This document shows positions 18,825-30,136 of a stretch of 61,512 nucleotides of DNA, in pieces. A program made the translations under genes and the position numbers. The DNA comes from Chara braunii (taxonomy: Eukaryota > Streptophyta > Charophyceae > Charales > Characeae). Location of the stretch: the NCBI GenBank assembly GCA_003427395.1, contig BFEA01000009.1:1515994-1577505 (forward strand), given 5' to 3'. The stretch's first letter is position 1, and each line of letters starts with the position of its first letter. A model generated the notes under the pieces. That model was not told the DNA's origin, ran no database searches, and saw nothing but the letters and a program-made list of their open reading frames with translations.

Positions 18825-19588
18825 CCCCTGATTATCAGTGACTTGATCACTGATCTGGTTACAGAACTAATTGNTGAATTGTTTGTTGGATTACTGATAT
18901 GAATGTTGATCCGGTTNCCGATTCGGTTGCAGATTCGGCTACTGATCTAATTGTTAAACTACTTACTGATCTGATTGNCTTTCTTATTACCGCTGATCAG
19001 AACACTTGATACGACTGCTTGGANTNATTACTTGCTGATCTGATTGNTGTTCTGAAAACTGGNTGGTTGCTGTTNTGAAAACTNACTGNCTGCTGTTCTG
19101 AAAACTNACTGGTTGTTGTCGGTTTTGTCGGTTAATTAACCTGACTGATANACNGCCNAGANAACTAGATGGGAATCACTTAACCACCGACTGGATACTT
19201 GTCTGAGAATCAGATGTATGCTGCTCGGTCACAACCACGGCACTGGGTTCACTGAAAAATGAGTCGAGTTCTGATCTTTGCCAACAAAACTAAGCACTGT
19301 GCATTAGTAGTTGTGTTCAGTGTTGTCCACTGTTAACGGTGTTGAGTACCGAGAACCATGTATTACTTACTGATTAGATTCGCCGGCGAGATCCTTTAGA
19401 AGAGGATAATGAAAGAATGCAAGTTGCTCAGAGATCCTGATAATAACGAAGCTAGTATTTGGCTAGCCTTGCTTTACAATCGAGATAGTCTGCGATAGCT
19501 CACTCGAGAGTGACCAAACACGCCCAGGCAGGGCTGTTCTCAAAAGACTGTAATTACTTAGACAAAATTATTGACGAACGACTTCCTT

Positions 19589-19984
19589 TCACTTTGCCTG
19601 CTCAATAAACTCAGTGCGCGAAATTGTGCTATGCAACTCCCCGTTGGACCCATAGAAATAAATAGTATACTGAACGGCACCCTGTCCTCTCACCAAATCC
19701 CGTGCAGGTTCCCTCATCATCTCGATTTGGGATGGTGTATCCCTGATGACGCTCTCTTCCCAGCTTTTCACTTTGTCCCGATGTAGCGTAAGTGTAATTC
19801 TCATCATGCTTTTCCCGATCTCTTTGCTAGAATCCATCGCACTGGCCATGACTGACCTGTACCCGCTCCTGGTATTTCTGTTCCCGTTTTGAAATGGGTA
19901 ATGGTGACCAGTGCAGTAAAACCGTGAGCAAAAACTTGTTAATAATAGTTCAAGTGTCTGATAACTTTCTCGCGGTCCGAACAC
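19589..19984 (-). CDS. Hypothetical ORF, accessory family
   Basis: The 131-residue frame ends with an AVQYTIYFYGSNGELHSTIS block that resembles the C-terminal parts of E1 ORFs a, b and d. It lies upstream of the paralogue at 18122-18824 on the same strand, giving a second and more diverged accessory cluster. No motif of known function is visible. Confidence 0.35.
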   Translation of the reverse strand: MFGPRESYQTLELLLTSFCSRFYCTGHHYPFQNGNRNTRSGYRSVMASAMDSSKEIGKSMMRITLTLHRDKVKSWEESVIRDTPSQIEMMREPARDLVRGQGAVQYTIYFYGSNGELHSTISRTEFIEQAK

Positions 19985-22278
19985 TAACTATTGGCTAGAG
20001 GCTGCTGAGTGCTGAACTAGGGTCAAGCTTACTGACGATTACCCTTCTCTGCATACTTCTTTTGATGTTATTCCGCCCTTCACTACCCACTGGATGAGCT
20101 TGAGTTTTAATGTATGGAAAATCCCACATCTTTCACGTTTTCACTGTTTTAATCCTGAAAAACAGGCTCAAGAGGAGAAAAGCGAGTATAAGTAGTTGAA
20201 GACATTAGCAGATCCTGTCTGGGTACGTTTTCTGATGGAGACTCGCCCTTCACTGCCCATTTTCCTTTGTACCACTCTCGACGGACATGTCGAGCGATCT
20301 TCAGATATTGGCCTAGCTACATTATCGTCATAGCACAATCTATAATTGAACACCGCCTGAAAAATTCAGAACCCAAGGTGTAGGCCCTTAAGCCTAGGCG
20401 GTCCAAACAGGGGGTATAGGCGGAACTTGTAATGTCTATTCGGGTGTTTGTCTCTTCTTACCGCCGTCGTCGATTCAATCCGAGAACAAAGTCAAACTTG
20501 TGTATAACGTAGCTACCTTCATCTCAGGACCCGCTCTGACCCTTATCTTAATAGATTAGAGGTTTGCNTAGCAAGTCAAGGAAAGACCTGACAGCCCTCC
20601 TGAGATACAGAAAGCTCCTACAAATCTTTAGTAGTGCCGAGGGTTTGTCTCTAACTAATAAGGTAAGTCAGCAATAAGATAAAAGTTAATCAGTCACCGT
20701 CAAGCAAAAACTTGACGAGAATATAAGAAATCTTTCTCAACACTAACTTCCATTTTCCCATTTATGTAAAGAACGTAACACTATGGAAAAACATAATCTA
20801 AGAATCACCCTCGCATTTCCATTAGCAGAGTGAGCCCATCCAACGAGCCCGGATATAAGCCTGAACTTATGCGATCAAAAGCCCGCCCATAACCAACAAG
20901 CTCGCAAGTACATTCAATTGGATACCCATCCACATACACACACACAGACTTTTGCGAGCTTGTATAGTCATACACTCGATTTGTCTCAGGACACAAGCGA
21001 ACTCGTACCACTATTTGGCAATCATTCAATCAGGTGAGTACGCAGGCGAGCACATGCAAGCTCATACCCTTCGCCCCCCCGCACCCACGCAGTCACCCGA
21101 TGCAGTCACACAGTGCAGTCATGACGAGTACCCACACAGTGTCGTCGGACAGTGTACCCGTACAATGCGTCAGTCCGATGCAGCCACGCTATGTGGTCAC
21201 GCGCGGCGAGATCAAAACAACGTAACTACGTGGGGCAATCAACATTTTGTAGTCTCACACTGACAAAAAAAAAGAAGAAAAAAACAGGGCTTCAATTATA
21301 TTTGTAATCTATGTCTTTGAAGGGTTTATGCACACAGATACACTGGGTGCACCATCCCCCCCCCGTCTCTCCTTGATCTTGTCGGGTGATCAAATAATCC
21401 ACCCAATACAAGGGGACACATATAATAGACGAATGCCGAAGCCAAGACTATCCAGCAGCTCCAACCTTGTTAATTCTCTTAATTTATGGTCTATATGTTG
21501 TATCCCTCCTNCGGCTTGCACTTTTCATATTGTCATTATGAGACAGGGGTCTTCCCCTGTTCACCCGGTCATGCAGTCTACTGCTGCCCTAACCTTTGCC
21601 TAGTTGTAAGATGATCGGTTATCAATGATCAATCGTCCCAATCAATTAAAAACAGCAGAAGGAAAAAGAACTGATGATAATAGAACAGAAGAAATTATCT
21701 TGCAATATCGCCCGCTTTTTCTGAGGGTTTGGCCAGGACATTNGCAAGGANGAGTGTCAATGACTTTGATAGCAGTACCCNTCGNAGATCAGAAGTCACT
21801 CGAGGGTAGCAAGACAGGTAATCATCAGCGCAGGCGCACCAACCAGTAAGTGAAAAACGCTCTTAGAGGAGTGAGACNCTCACAATGGCTAGTTCTTGAC
21901 CGAACNGCTCACGCATACTTCGACCAGTATAATGATGACACCAACAAGATCGCCTGTGCCGAANTATCTACTCCCTCCACCCTTCCTTTCACTCTTCTCT
22001 CTCGTCTGCCGACCACCAGCAGAAGCATGTCGAAGCACCTTCTAGCTGAGATCGAGCAGTCAGGCGTCCTCTANACGGGGTTCNTGAAAAACTAGCAGCN
22101 TCCNTCNCACTAAAAAGAACTTATTCATACCTGCTTCTTTCACATGCTTACATCGTAGCTNCTCGGCGAGCGAGCCGAAAGTGCTTTAAGANTNATTACT
22201 CAGNAGAGGCGTNCGAGATAAAACAGAGACGAGTCACTTCTGGCGAATACTCAAGGTGTCACGGAGGCTGGTTGCTCT
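19985..22278. other. Ambiguous region without recognised genes
   Basis: Many isolated N calls occur between 18079 and 22200, which suggests a polymorphic or collapsed repeat. No ORF here has recognisable motifs. Confidence 0.5.
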
Positions 22279-22428
22279 GGCGTGTCACAGAGGCTCGTCG
22301 TGGCTTATCAGTCTCGAAGTACTCTGAGCGAGCGTGAAGACAAATAGTTGATCGGCATGTCACGGAGGTTCGCCGCGGCTTATTGGTCACGAAGTACTCT
22401 GAGCACGCATAGAGGCAACAGTTGAAGT
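22279..22428. repeat. 75-bp tandem repeat (two units)
   Basis: Units at 22279-22353 and 22354-22428 share GTCACRGAGG and CGAAGTACTCTGAGC blocks. A partial unit precedes them at about 22252. Confidence 0.75.
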
Positions 22429-22907
22429 CAAAACAGACGTTGCAGTCTGAGCACCTCCCTCACACTCGTACGCACCGCCAGTTACAATCACTTCTTTGGC
22501 TCATTGCACACGCTGCAAATCAACTGACATCACCATCTCAGCACGCGCGCTCAGTTTCCACCTCTACCTCTTTTGTTGACCCTCCTTCTCTGTTAATTGA
22601 CTTAGCACGCGTTAGCCTTCTGCTTCATGCCTAGCAGCTTCCAACCCAGAACGACCCTCGCCAGCAGAGTCTCTCAAGAAAAACGATGCCTCGCACGATG
22701 ACCGGATGAGTCTCGCGAGGGTGGCGTTCTCTGTCGCTCCCGCAGAGATGAGGGTGACATCAACAGGTAGTTCCTCTTCCTCGCCCGCTGACCTCGCGTG
22801 TGCTCGTCCCACTGGTCCTCGCCTCTGCTGCCGCTTGTGGTACCTGCCTCTCTCTCCCCCGTCGGTGGGCGACTTCGGCTCTAAGGCCCCGCCTCGTACC
22901 GTTCCCA
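22429..22907. other. Intergenic, no recognised feature
   Basis: CT-rich sequence without convincing ORFs. The minus-strand ORF of repeat R runs into it from the right, past the point where the two R copies stop matching. Confidence 0.4.
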
Positions 22908-23260
22908 GTCACGCCAGGCCTGAGCAGCGTTTGCTCGCTAATTTTTGACTCTCCCTCTGAGTCTCTTTCGAGGTGCTGCTCTTCTCTCGCAGTGGTCCCA
23001 GTAGATGAGTCATCTTCGTGGTAAGTGACCGTTACCCGCATACCGGCAGTCACCCCATCGCGCCTGCACCTTCTCTCCACCCTGTTACGCCCCTCTGTAA
23101 TTGCAGCCTGGAACCCTCTATCCATCCTCATCTCTTGTTCACCGTGACCACTAACATTAATTTTTAACCTCACTCCCTCAGTAGGCTTACCATAGGTTAT
23201 AACAACTTCCACCACAGGCCCCTTTTCATCCTCACACTCCCACATCCACGAGTACCTCAT
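22908..23260 (-). CDS. Hypothetical protein in repeat R (copy 2)
   Basis: Counterpart of the ORF at 4845-5240, starting at the ATG at 23260 with the same WMWECED block. The frame is open to 22760, past the repeat boundary. Differences from copy 1 include K/E, S/P, S/G, L/F, T/A, V/G, A/V and N/D changes together with a few silent ones, so there is no strong sign of purifying selection. No family is recognised. Confidence 0.35.
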
Positions 23261-23493
23261 GTACCGTGGTCTGTACCCGCGCAGACCATTCCGGTCTGCT
23301 ATGGTTACCCAAATGACCAGACCTCGTTCGATAGACAGCGCAGCGCTAAGCCTTCAATTTCCAATGCCACGCCACTCCTTGCCAGAGCCTACAGCGCAAA
23401 CGGTGCCCCGACAAGATACAGGCTGCGGACAATATCCCGACTTTTGGAAAAGGAAAAGAGAAGTGTCTTGCCTCACGACACTCCAACGCTCTA

Positions 23494-23772
23494 TCACTTA
23501 CCCCCTCCTTTATAGGGTAGCCACCCATTGGAGTCCGGGGGGGTTCGGGAAAAAAAAAAAATAATAATAATAATATAAAAAAAAGATGGCTTAAAGAGAG
23601 CGCAAAACAGAGCATCAACGATCAGGGCACCAACGGGATTTACCACTGGTTCGACACCATGGTCCCATAACATAGTACCAACAATTGTTTTTTCCTCTTT
23701 AAAGTACAGTTCCAGCCTATTCCCGTCGGGTGCCCATGTCTGATGGAAAGGAGGGGGCTTATGACCCTCCAC
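23494..23772 (-). CDS. Small hypothetical protein in repeat R (copy 2)
   Basis: Counterpart of 5429-5710, almost identical over the first 65 or so residues. The C-terminal part is the translation of a microsatellite that differs in length between copies, so it is unlikely to be functional. Confidence 0.3.
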   Translation of the reverse strand: MEGHKPPPFHQTWAPDGNRLELYFKEEKTIVGTMLWDHGVEPVVNPVGALIVDALFCALFKPSFFYIIIIIFFFSRTPPDSNGWLPYKGGGK

Positions 23773-24034
23773 AAGGGGGGGTGATAGGCCTCCTACCGAT
23801 GCGGCCGCGGGTCGCCCTCCTTTTGGGGTCCTTACTGCACGGCGCCTGATCGAGCCTCCCAGTACATCAGCACTTTGAAGATTAAGGGTAATTCAGTCTG
23901 AACCAGTAACTATGACCGCGCTTCGAAACCCGAACCGTTGGTCTTCCCGCGAAGTGAAGGAACAACGAAAAAACGAAAAAGTTGATAATGATTATAATGA
24001 GAATAGTAAAAAGTAATAATAATAATAATAATAA

Positions 24035-24784
24035 NNNNNNNNNNNNNNNNNNNNNNNNNNNNNNNNNNNNNNNNNNNNNNNNNNNNNNNNNNNNNNNNNN
24101 NNNNNNNNNNNNNNNNNNNNNNNNNNNNNNNNNNNNNNNNNNNNNNNNNNNNNNNNNNNNNNNNNNNNNNNNNNNNNNNNNNNNNNNNNNNNNNNNNNNN
24201 NNNNNNNNNNNNNNNNNNNNNNNNNNNNNNNNNNNNNNNNNNNNNNNNNNNNNNNNNNNNNNNNNNNNNNNNNNNNNNNNNNNNNNNNNNNNNNNNNNNN
24301 NNNNNNNNNNNNNNNNNNNNNNNNNNNNNNNNNNNNNNNNNNNNNNNNNNNNNNNNNNNNNNNNNNNNNNNNNNNNNNNNNNNNNNNNNNNNNNNNNNNN
24401 NNNNNNNNNNNNNNNNNNNNNNNNNNNNNNNNNNNNNNNNNNNNNNNNNNNNNNNNNNNNNNNNNNNNNNNNNNNNNNNNNNNNNNNNNNNNNNNNNNNN
24501 NNNNNNNNNNNNNNNNNNNNNNNNNNNNNNNNNNNNNNNNNNNNNNNNNNNNNNNNNNNNNNNNNNNNNNNNNNNNNNNNNNNNNNNNNNNNNNNNNNNN
24601 NNNNNNNNNNNNNNNNNNNNNNNNNNNNNNNNNNNNNNNNNNNNNNNNNNNNNNNNNNNNNNNNNNNNNNNNNNNNNNNNNNNNNNNNNNNNNNNNNNNN
24701 NNNNNNNNNNNNNNNNNNNNNNNNNNNNNNNNNNNNNNNNNNNNNNNNNNNNNNNNNNNNNNNNNNNNNNNNNNNNNNNNNNNN
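24035..24784. other. Assembly gap (750 N)
   Basis: A continuous run of N. The left edge is an AAT microsatellite at the end of repeat R. Confidence 1.
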
Positions 24785-24786
24785 AC

Positions 24787-25010
24787 TTCAAAATTTTCAG
24801 AATCTTCAGCGTTCGTCTCATTGTATGAGTGTGTAGTAATGTTGAAGATTTTGAAGATTCTGAAGTGGTGAAGATGCTGAAAATTTTGAACTACACCCCC
24901 TTTCATCCGTGTGTGTAGGAATGTTGAAGATTCTTAAAATTATGAAGTGGTGAAAAGGTTGAAAATTCTGAGCCCCCCCCCCCCTCTCTCTAAGCTCGTA
25001 AAAATGCTTA
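24787..25010. repeat. 82-bp tandem repeat with an inverted 14-mer
   Basis: Units starting at 24829 and 24911 share GTGTGTAG, AATGTTGAAGATT and GAAGTGGTGAA blocks. TTCAAAATTTTCAG at 24787-24800 is repeated inverted at 24877-24890. Confidence 0.65.
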
Positions 25011-25016
25011 ATTTTT

Positions 25017-25622
25017 TTAGCTTCTTAAAGTGGTGAATCCATTGAAGACGTTGAACCGATGCGACGTCTCTAGGCTTGTACCTCCCCTGTTTGAGTCTTT
25101 AAAATGTTGAAGTAGACCTCCCCGGTTCGAGTATTTATGTCTGAGTGTGTATGAACGTTGAACGCACTCTATGTACACGTTGAATATTAGAGGACCCGTT
25201 AACCATCTTTGCGGCCCGACTCTTATAGGAACATCCATAATCCGTCCCTTATAGTGAATACTACCTTCTGTGGCGGATACATACAGCTCCTTGGGTCGGG
25301 GGGGCTGAACCTGTTTCTCCCGACCCAAACGTTTCATCAAACTCCAAAAGATAGTTACGGTCGACGATCCGGAGTCTTGGATGGCGGCCGAGGGGCTTCC
25401 CTAGACCTCCCAGTCACACTCGACACTCTTTCAGGTAATCGGGTAAGCCCGAAGAAATACCTCGGGTTTCTCCAACGGTGGGTCCACAGCGTGGATCATC
25501 CCGACTCGGTTGGCGTCGTGAGTTTTCAAGGTGGATGGTTGAGCTTCGATATCCACTGTCGGGTCGTGGATTGCCAACTTTTTACTCCTTCGGCCTTCTT
25601 CGAACCGGCGACGGTTCTTCAT
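25017..25622 (-). pseudogene. E2 region after Gag (interrupted)
   Basis: Two pieces in the gag frame (25622-25431 and 25340-25017) follow the Gag stop at 25626-25628. By position they would be the protease region, but I see no D-S/T-G active site. They probably represent a decayed or diverged protease. Confidence 0.35.
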
Positions 25623-25625
25623 GCA

Positions 25626-26087
25626 TCATTCAATTAGTTTCTTGTTGGCAGCTTCCGAAATGGTCATCAAGTAGGGAATAGGTACATGTATCCGCAGATC
25701 CAAAGCCTTCAAGGCATCTAGTACGTCGATTTGGTCGTCCTTGCACTTGGGACCTGGTATCGTGGGATCTTCGAACCCGGGTCTCCACGGTCCTAAGTCA
25801 CCTTCCCCGACAACTCGCGGGGTATAGCGGATTACGCCAATGATCCCAAGTTCAAGCATCGCGGGCGCCATGTATTCATCGATTCCAATTTCGGCGCCAC
25901 CCTCCCTTGGCCTGACGGTTGGAGCTGCCAGCGGGATTTGGGACGGACCAGCGATTCGCACCTGAGCCCAAGGTCGAGGACAGTCTTTGGCCAAGTGGTC
26001 GAGTTTATTACAATTATAGCATCGCATAGGCTGCGTAGCCCCGACCATACCTGGCCAAGGCAACGCCGCTCCAGCGGTCACGACCAC
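25626..26087 (-). CDS. E2 Gag C-terminus with CCHC zinc knuckle
   Basis: The 153-residue frame has a CX2CX4HX4C knuckle (CYNCNKLDHLAKDC) near residue 24, then a proline/glycine-rich stretch. A conserved IDVLDALKALDLRIHVPI block follows, equivalent to the end of E3 Gag. It would bind element RNA. Frame continuity shows it is the downstream part of the Gag that begins at 27005. Confidence 0.8.
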   Translation of the reverse strand: MVVTAGAALPWPGMVGATQPMRCYNCNKLDHLAKDCPRPWAQVRIAGPSQIPLAAPTVRPREGGAEIGIDEYMAPAMLELGIIGVIRYTPRVVGEGDLGPWRPGFEDPTIPGPKCKDDQIDVLDALKALDLRIHVPIPYLMTISEAANKKLIE

Positions 26088-26729
26088 TGGCTGTCTCTAG
26101 GCCACCGCCGCCCTTTGCCTCCGCCAACTCCGAACGAGCTCGGTTAACAGCGCCACAACCGTCACAAGTTGTGCAACTATCTCGTTCATCGAGGGTTCAT
26201 CTGCTTCCTGTCCCCCTGGTGTCTGTATAGGGCGCCTGGAGGTCGAGGAAGAAGATGGGGCCCTTCGGTCCGGTTTTATCTTGGCCGGTCATAATCCGAA
26301 ACGGTCTTCGAACATCCAAGCCGTAGCAGAATAGCTATAGCGCCGAACACCTTATGGGTCGTCTTCGTCAGATTCCGAGTCCAATCTCACATCGTAGTTT
26401 TCTTTTCCATACTTGATAGCACACTGGATTAGCTCAGACAAGGTATGTTAAATTGGGTTGCACTTCCTACAAAAAATTTTCTGTAGCAGGGAATCAGATA
26501 ATCCGCGGACGAAATCGGTTCGCACCATTTTCTCATCAACCCCCGATCGTTCGGCTAAGTAGGTAAAGCGTTCCACGTACCTTGCTAGAGTTTTCCGGGG
26601 CTATTGAGTATATTCCTTGATTAGGCGTAAGCACTGCCCCGACGTGATGTGATCAAAACATTCGAGAATTTTTTTGTGAAAGGTGAGCTAGTTGGTATAG
26701 ATGTTTTGTCCATACCATTTGAACGTGGT

Positions 26730-27005
26730 TCATGCTAACCTTCTCGGAATCCGTTCTAGAAGCCATTCATTGTTCGTCCAGCCCTGGGCCTTCAGAGCCA
26801 CAAGCCAGGTGCGTGGATCTGTTTCATCTTCTGAGAAGATGATAACTTCCGAGGGAGGAGGGACAAAGTACAGGGGATGGTCAGCCATCCCCACATGATT
26901 ATCCACTCCCTGTCCGAGTTCCACTATGACATGGGGTTGGTTTCGCCCCCGGCCCTTTGGTTGGTTATGATTGACGTTCGCGGTCCGGCGGCATCGGGGT
27001 GCCAA
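26730..27005 (-). CDS. E2 Gag N-terminus
   Basis: The 91-residue frame starts at the ATG at 27005, about 130 bp after the PBS. It has a basic start (R/K/N-rich) and a block with DETDPRTWLVALKAQGW, typical in position and style for the N-terminal part of a gypsy Gag. Stops between 26730 and 26087 interrupt the rest of the capsid region. Confidence 0.6.
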   Translation of the reverse strand: MAPRCRRTANVNHNQPKGRGRNQPHVIVELGQGVDNHVGMADHPLYFVPPPSEVIIFSEDETDPRTWLVALKAQGWTNNEWLLERIPRRLA

Positions 27006-27135
27006 CCTATCCGTAATTAAAACAGAGCAAAGAAAAAGAGAGAGGGAAAAAAGAAAAAGAGGTCTATGAAATTAATAACAGAACTTAACAAAATGGACAA
27101 CCGTCCCAAGGGGACCTCTGAACCGAAACAAATCA

Positions 27136-27147
27136 GCTTGGATACCA
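27136..27147 (-). promoter_or_regulatory. E2 primer-binding site (initiator-Met type)
   Basis: The minus strand reads TGGTATCCAAGC, two mismatches from the TGGTATCAGAGC PBS used with initiator tRNA-Met in plants. It follows GCGTGAGGT, the same word that precedes the E3 PBS. Confidence 0.6.
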
Positions 27148-27149
27148 AC

Positions 27150-28197
27150 CTCACGCACTGCACGGCCTTCCGTACTTCGGACGCCGATCAAAGTTATTAG
27201 GGGTGTGGCCGAGGATTTTTGGCCGTGGGGGTTGAGTCATCCAGACGAAACGGGGGACTCTTGCTTCGTCTTGAGGTGCCTAGGCGGGGATTTGAGTTGT
27301 CGCCGAAGGCGGATGATGGAAGGACGGCGTCCTACGGCCCGACCGTCATCCTTTTTCGGAAAAAGAAAATAAAAACGAGAGGAGAGGAGAAGAGAAACGA
27401 AGCGGACGGGGGCGAAGTTCCTTTCCCCGAGGCTCAAGGTTCGCACGGCCCTTGGGGGTGGAGGCCCCAAAAACAGGTTCATACTTCGTTGTCGGACTTG
27501 TCTAGTTCGTGGGGACGGTGCGGCATGGGCTCGTCCGGGGTCGGACAGGTCGATGGGACCCACTGCAAGTTCGGAAAGGGCGGGGAGCGCACCCGCGTTG
27601 CGGGAGAGTTCAGGGAATCGGGTAGCCCCGTCGTACCCTAGGACCAACCGTCGCCTCGAGCATGAGTCTCCCTGGCGACATCAGTGAGAATTAAACCGTG
27701 GTCGCCAGGTGGTGTGCACAGCGGACCAAGGCAACACCGTGAGGTAGGTGTACGACAAAATTAAAGGCGGGGAAGCAAAACACTCAATCAGCACAAACCC
27801 ACTCCCGCCTATATGGCACGCCTGGGTCAGGTTATAAAGGTGGATTGGCTCAGGGCGCTGCAGTAGGCTCCACACGTCCGCATCGCAGTAGATGCCATCG
27901 CCGTCTGCGATCTGGAAGGGCGGAAACGCGTTGCGACGCTCTGAGGCCAGGTCCGAGCTCGGGCCATGGCCCACACTTTCGTCCGTCGAGACGAAACCTG
28001 ACTCCATGCAAAAATCAACGAATGCCGCTGAAGAAGGATGCGCCCAGCTCTCTTTCTCCGTCTCTTCTCTGTATCATCAACCTCAACGCGGTGTCGGGCA
28101 CCCGTCGTGGATATAGAGAGGTCGGCTGCTTCGCGAGGACGCGGGTGGCTGATCTCTCCGAAAGTATCCGCCTCCTCTGGGGGTCCCGGCCGTCGTC

Positions 28198-28199
<2 letters not shown>
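27150..28199 (-). repeat. Putative 5' LTR of E2 (extent unknown)
   Basis: By position this should be the LTR end, since it lies directly upstream of the E2 PBS. Overlapping ORFs on both strands have no recognisable motifs. No second LTR copy is in the window, so its outer end cannot be fixed. Confidence 0.4.

Positions 28200-28273
<74 letters not shown>
28200..28273. repeat. (GA)n microsatellite
   Basis: 74 bases of uninterrupted GA dinucleotide. Reading frames through it give only Arg-Glu or Ser-Leu repeats and are not genes. Confidence 0.97.
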
Positions 28274-28274
<1 letters not shown>

Positions 28275-29434
28275 GGTGAAAGGAGGTTGGCGTGTATCAC
28301 ACACACTCGTGCAAATAATAAAAACGAAAGGGAGACGGGAAGGACCGGCACATTTATGCCCTCATGCAAGCAATCGACACTCGATACTTCCGCTCATCAA
28401 GCGCAGAGGTGCATACACACAAGCATACCCATAGAGCCTTCAAGGAAACATTCAACATCCATAGACTTTCATACCCGACATGCATAACAGATTACCCAAC
28501 CTTTAGAGTCATGCACACATCACACGGGGACAAAGTAGCACTGAAGGAAAAAGTTTGTCTTCAAAATACAGAATTCTCTCAATCACCGACTACCATAGCC
28601 ACAAGGCCCTGCCGCTGTCGGCGTCTGATCCCCACCACCGCTCAGTCCCTCCGAGTGCCTTACCCCAAGTCTACCGCTAACTCTGCCACCCGCCGGCACT
28701 CCGCCCACCACGAGGCACGTTGAGCCTTTCCGGCGCCGCGGGCTTCGCGCATATCTCGCGCAACTTGCAGTCGAAATCAAAAGAGAGTGAGAGGAAGGGA
28801 TTGCGATAATTTATAGGGTGGAAGGCGGCGGAGAGGCTGCATGAAGCGAGGGATGTAGATGGTCAGGACAGAAGAAGGGCCGGCATTCCAGAAGGGTTGA
28901 AAGAGGCGAATCGAATTTTCCGCGTGATTGGGGTGGTCGTCCAAGTGGGTGCGCTTCCCGCGTCCACCACGTTGCCCCGACCATCCCAATCAGACAGCCA
29001 ATCATTCGCAGGGAAAGGAGGAGGGGATCGGACTTCGCTGAGAGGGAAGACGAAGAGACAAGCAGGAGGGAGATGCCAAGCAAGAAGGGAAGATGGCGCG
29101 GGGATGCAGAACGGGGGAACAGGTTTACGAGGCGCACAAAAAATTCAGAAAACGCCGCACGCCCAAAAATTCAAAATTCCTATTCCCGCTAAGTCCGAAC
29201 TGTTTCTTGAATTTCTTGGCGCGACCGCTAACCGGCTATGCCAGACCCGAATTACATTTTCTATTCAACCTCCACTCCCCCATTATCTTGAATCCATACT
29301 TCGGGGTTCTACGTGGGATTTTCCCTTAGGGGTACGGGAAACCGCCGAGTGCGGATCCTGGCTTATCACAGGCCTTCCACAGTGCTTCCATGATCGCGCT
29401 TCCGCAGGCTAGAGCCACATAAGCCCACCCTGTT
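28274..29434. other. No recognised feature
   Basis: The sequence is GC-moderate with overlapping ORFs on both strands, none with recognisable domains. It may include the remainder of the E2 LTR. Confidence 0.4.
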
Positions 29435-29862
29435 TGGAAGTTTGTTCCCTCATTACTTTTTCCATAAAGCATTCACTCTTACGTCCACCAGAAGCTTTCA
29501 TCTACAACAGCCTTCCATCGTTCTCTCCACCACTCCCCGACTTGAGTCGAGTACGGACAGAAAAGCCGAATATAGGAGGCTGTTTCCCAGCCCTAATTAC
29601 AGCGAGCACATGGTTTGTTGATATCCATACCCCTTGAAGCCAACCAAGTTACTGAAGGCGTTACCAAAAGCAGCTGAAGCCACATCAAGATGGCTTGTTT
29701 CTGTGAGCTAATCCACTTCATTGCCTTCCAAAATCCAAACAAGTCCATATTTCCTAGCGTGAACCCCGGTTCTTTAGCTAGGCGCTCTACAGTAGTCCTT
29801 GGGCTGTTTCTTGACTCTTGCTCTAGAACTTGGACCCCAATTTTAGGTTTATATAATACCAC
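29435..29862 (-). pseudogene. LINE-like reverse transcriptase tail (zf-RVT-like)
   Basis: The minus-strand frame has a MDLFGFWKAMKW block, then CARC, a stop, then a GWET block, CPYSTQV and a WWRERW block. A W-rich region with CxxC and a downstream Cys, close to the end of the protein, is the layout of the zinc-binding domain at the C-terminus of non-LTR retrotransposon RTs. The RT core itself is not present. It could also be a host reverse-transcriptase-like fragment. Confidence 0.4.
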
Positions 29863-30136
29863 CGGTGTTCTGGACTGTGGCCCATCTTGCGAGCCGCATG
29901 ATAGAGGCTCTATGGGGATGTTGGAGACATCTTCTATAATAAGAGAAACTGCTTCTTGCTTTGCAGAAACTTTATGGAGGACTCAACATTCTACACCATT
30001 GTGGGTATCGTCTTGTCCTCCCCCTTAGTAAGGATCCCAGCCGAGTTTCCCGGCTTCTGCCTCCAGCTTTGCACTTTTATACCATTAGGCAGATCAGGGC
30101 CAATTACCCTCAGTATGAACCGACTGTGCAGTGGGT

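Larger units (their letters stand above)
22908..24034 (-). repeat. Repeat R, copy 2
   Basis: Nearly identical to 4845-5975, starting at GTCACGCCAGG and ending in an AAT microsatellite that runs into the gap at 24035. Both small ORFs of copy 1 are present and open. Confidence 0.75.
25017..27147 (-). mobile_element. Truncated Ty3/gypsy element E2 (minus strand)
   Basis: From the PBS at 27147-27136 it reads through gag (27005 to 25626) into a short region beyond, then ends at a tandem repeat and the assembly gap. All recognisable pieces are in one frame, with stops between them. Its Gag C-terminus resembles that of E3 (a block around IDVLDALKALDLRI against IDVLNIVRALDHRI), so E2 and E3 belong to related families. 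RT and integrase are missing. Confidence 0.75.

Noticed and set aside
23910-24906. Three long ORFs of about 300 codons
   Set aside because: They run through 750 N and are artefacts of the gap.
27827-28487. ORFs of 149-180 codons across the GA microsatellite
   Set aside because: Most of the length is Ser-Leu or Arg-Glu repeat; no domains.
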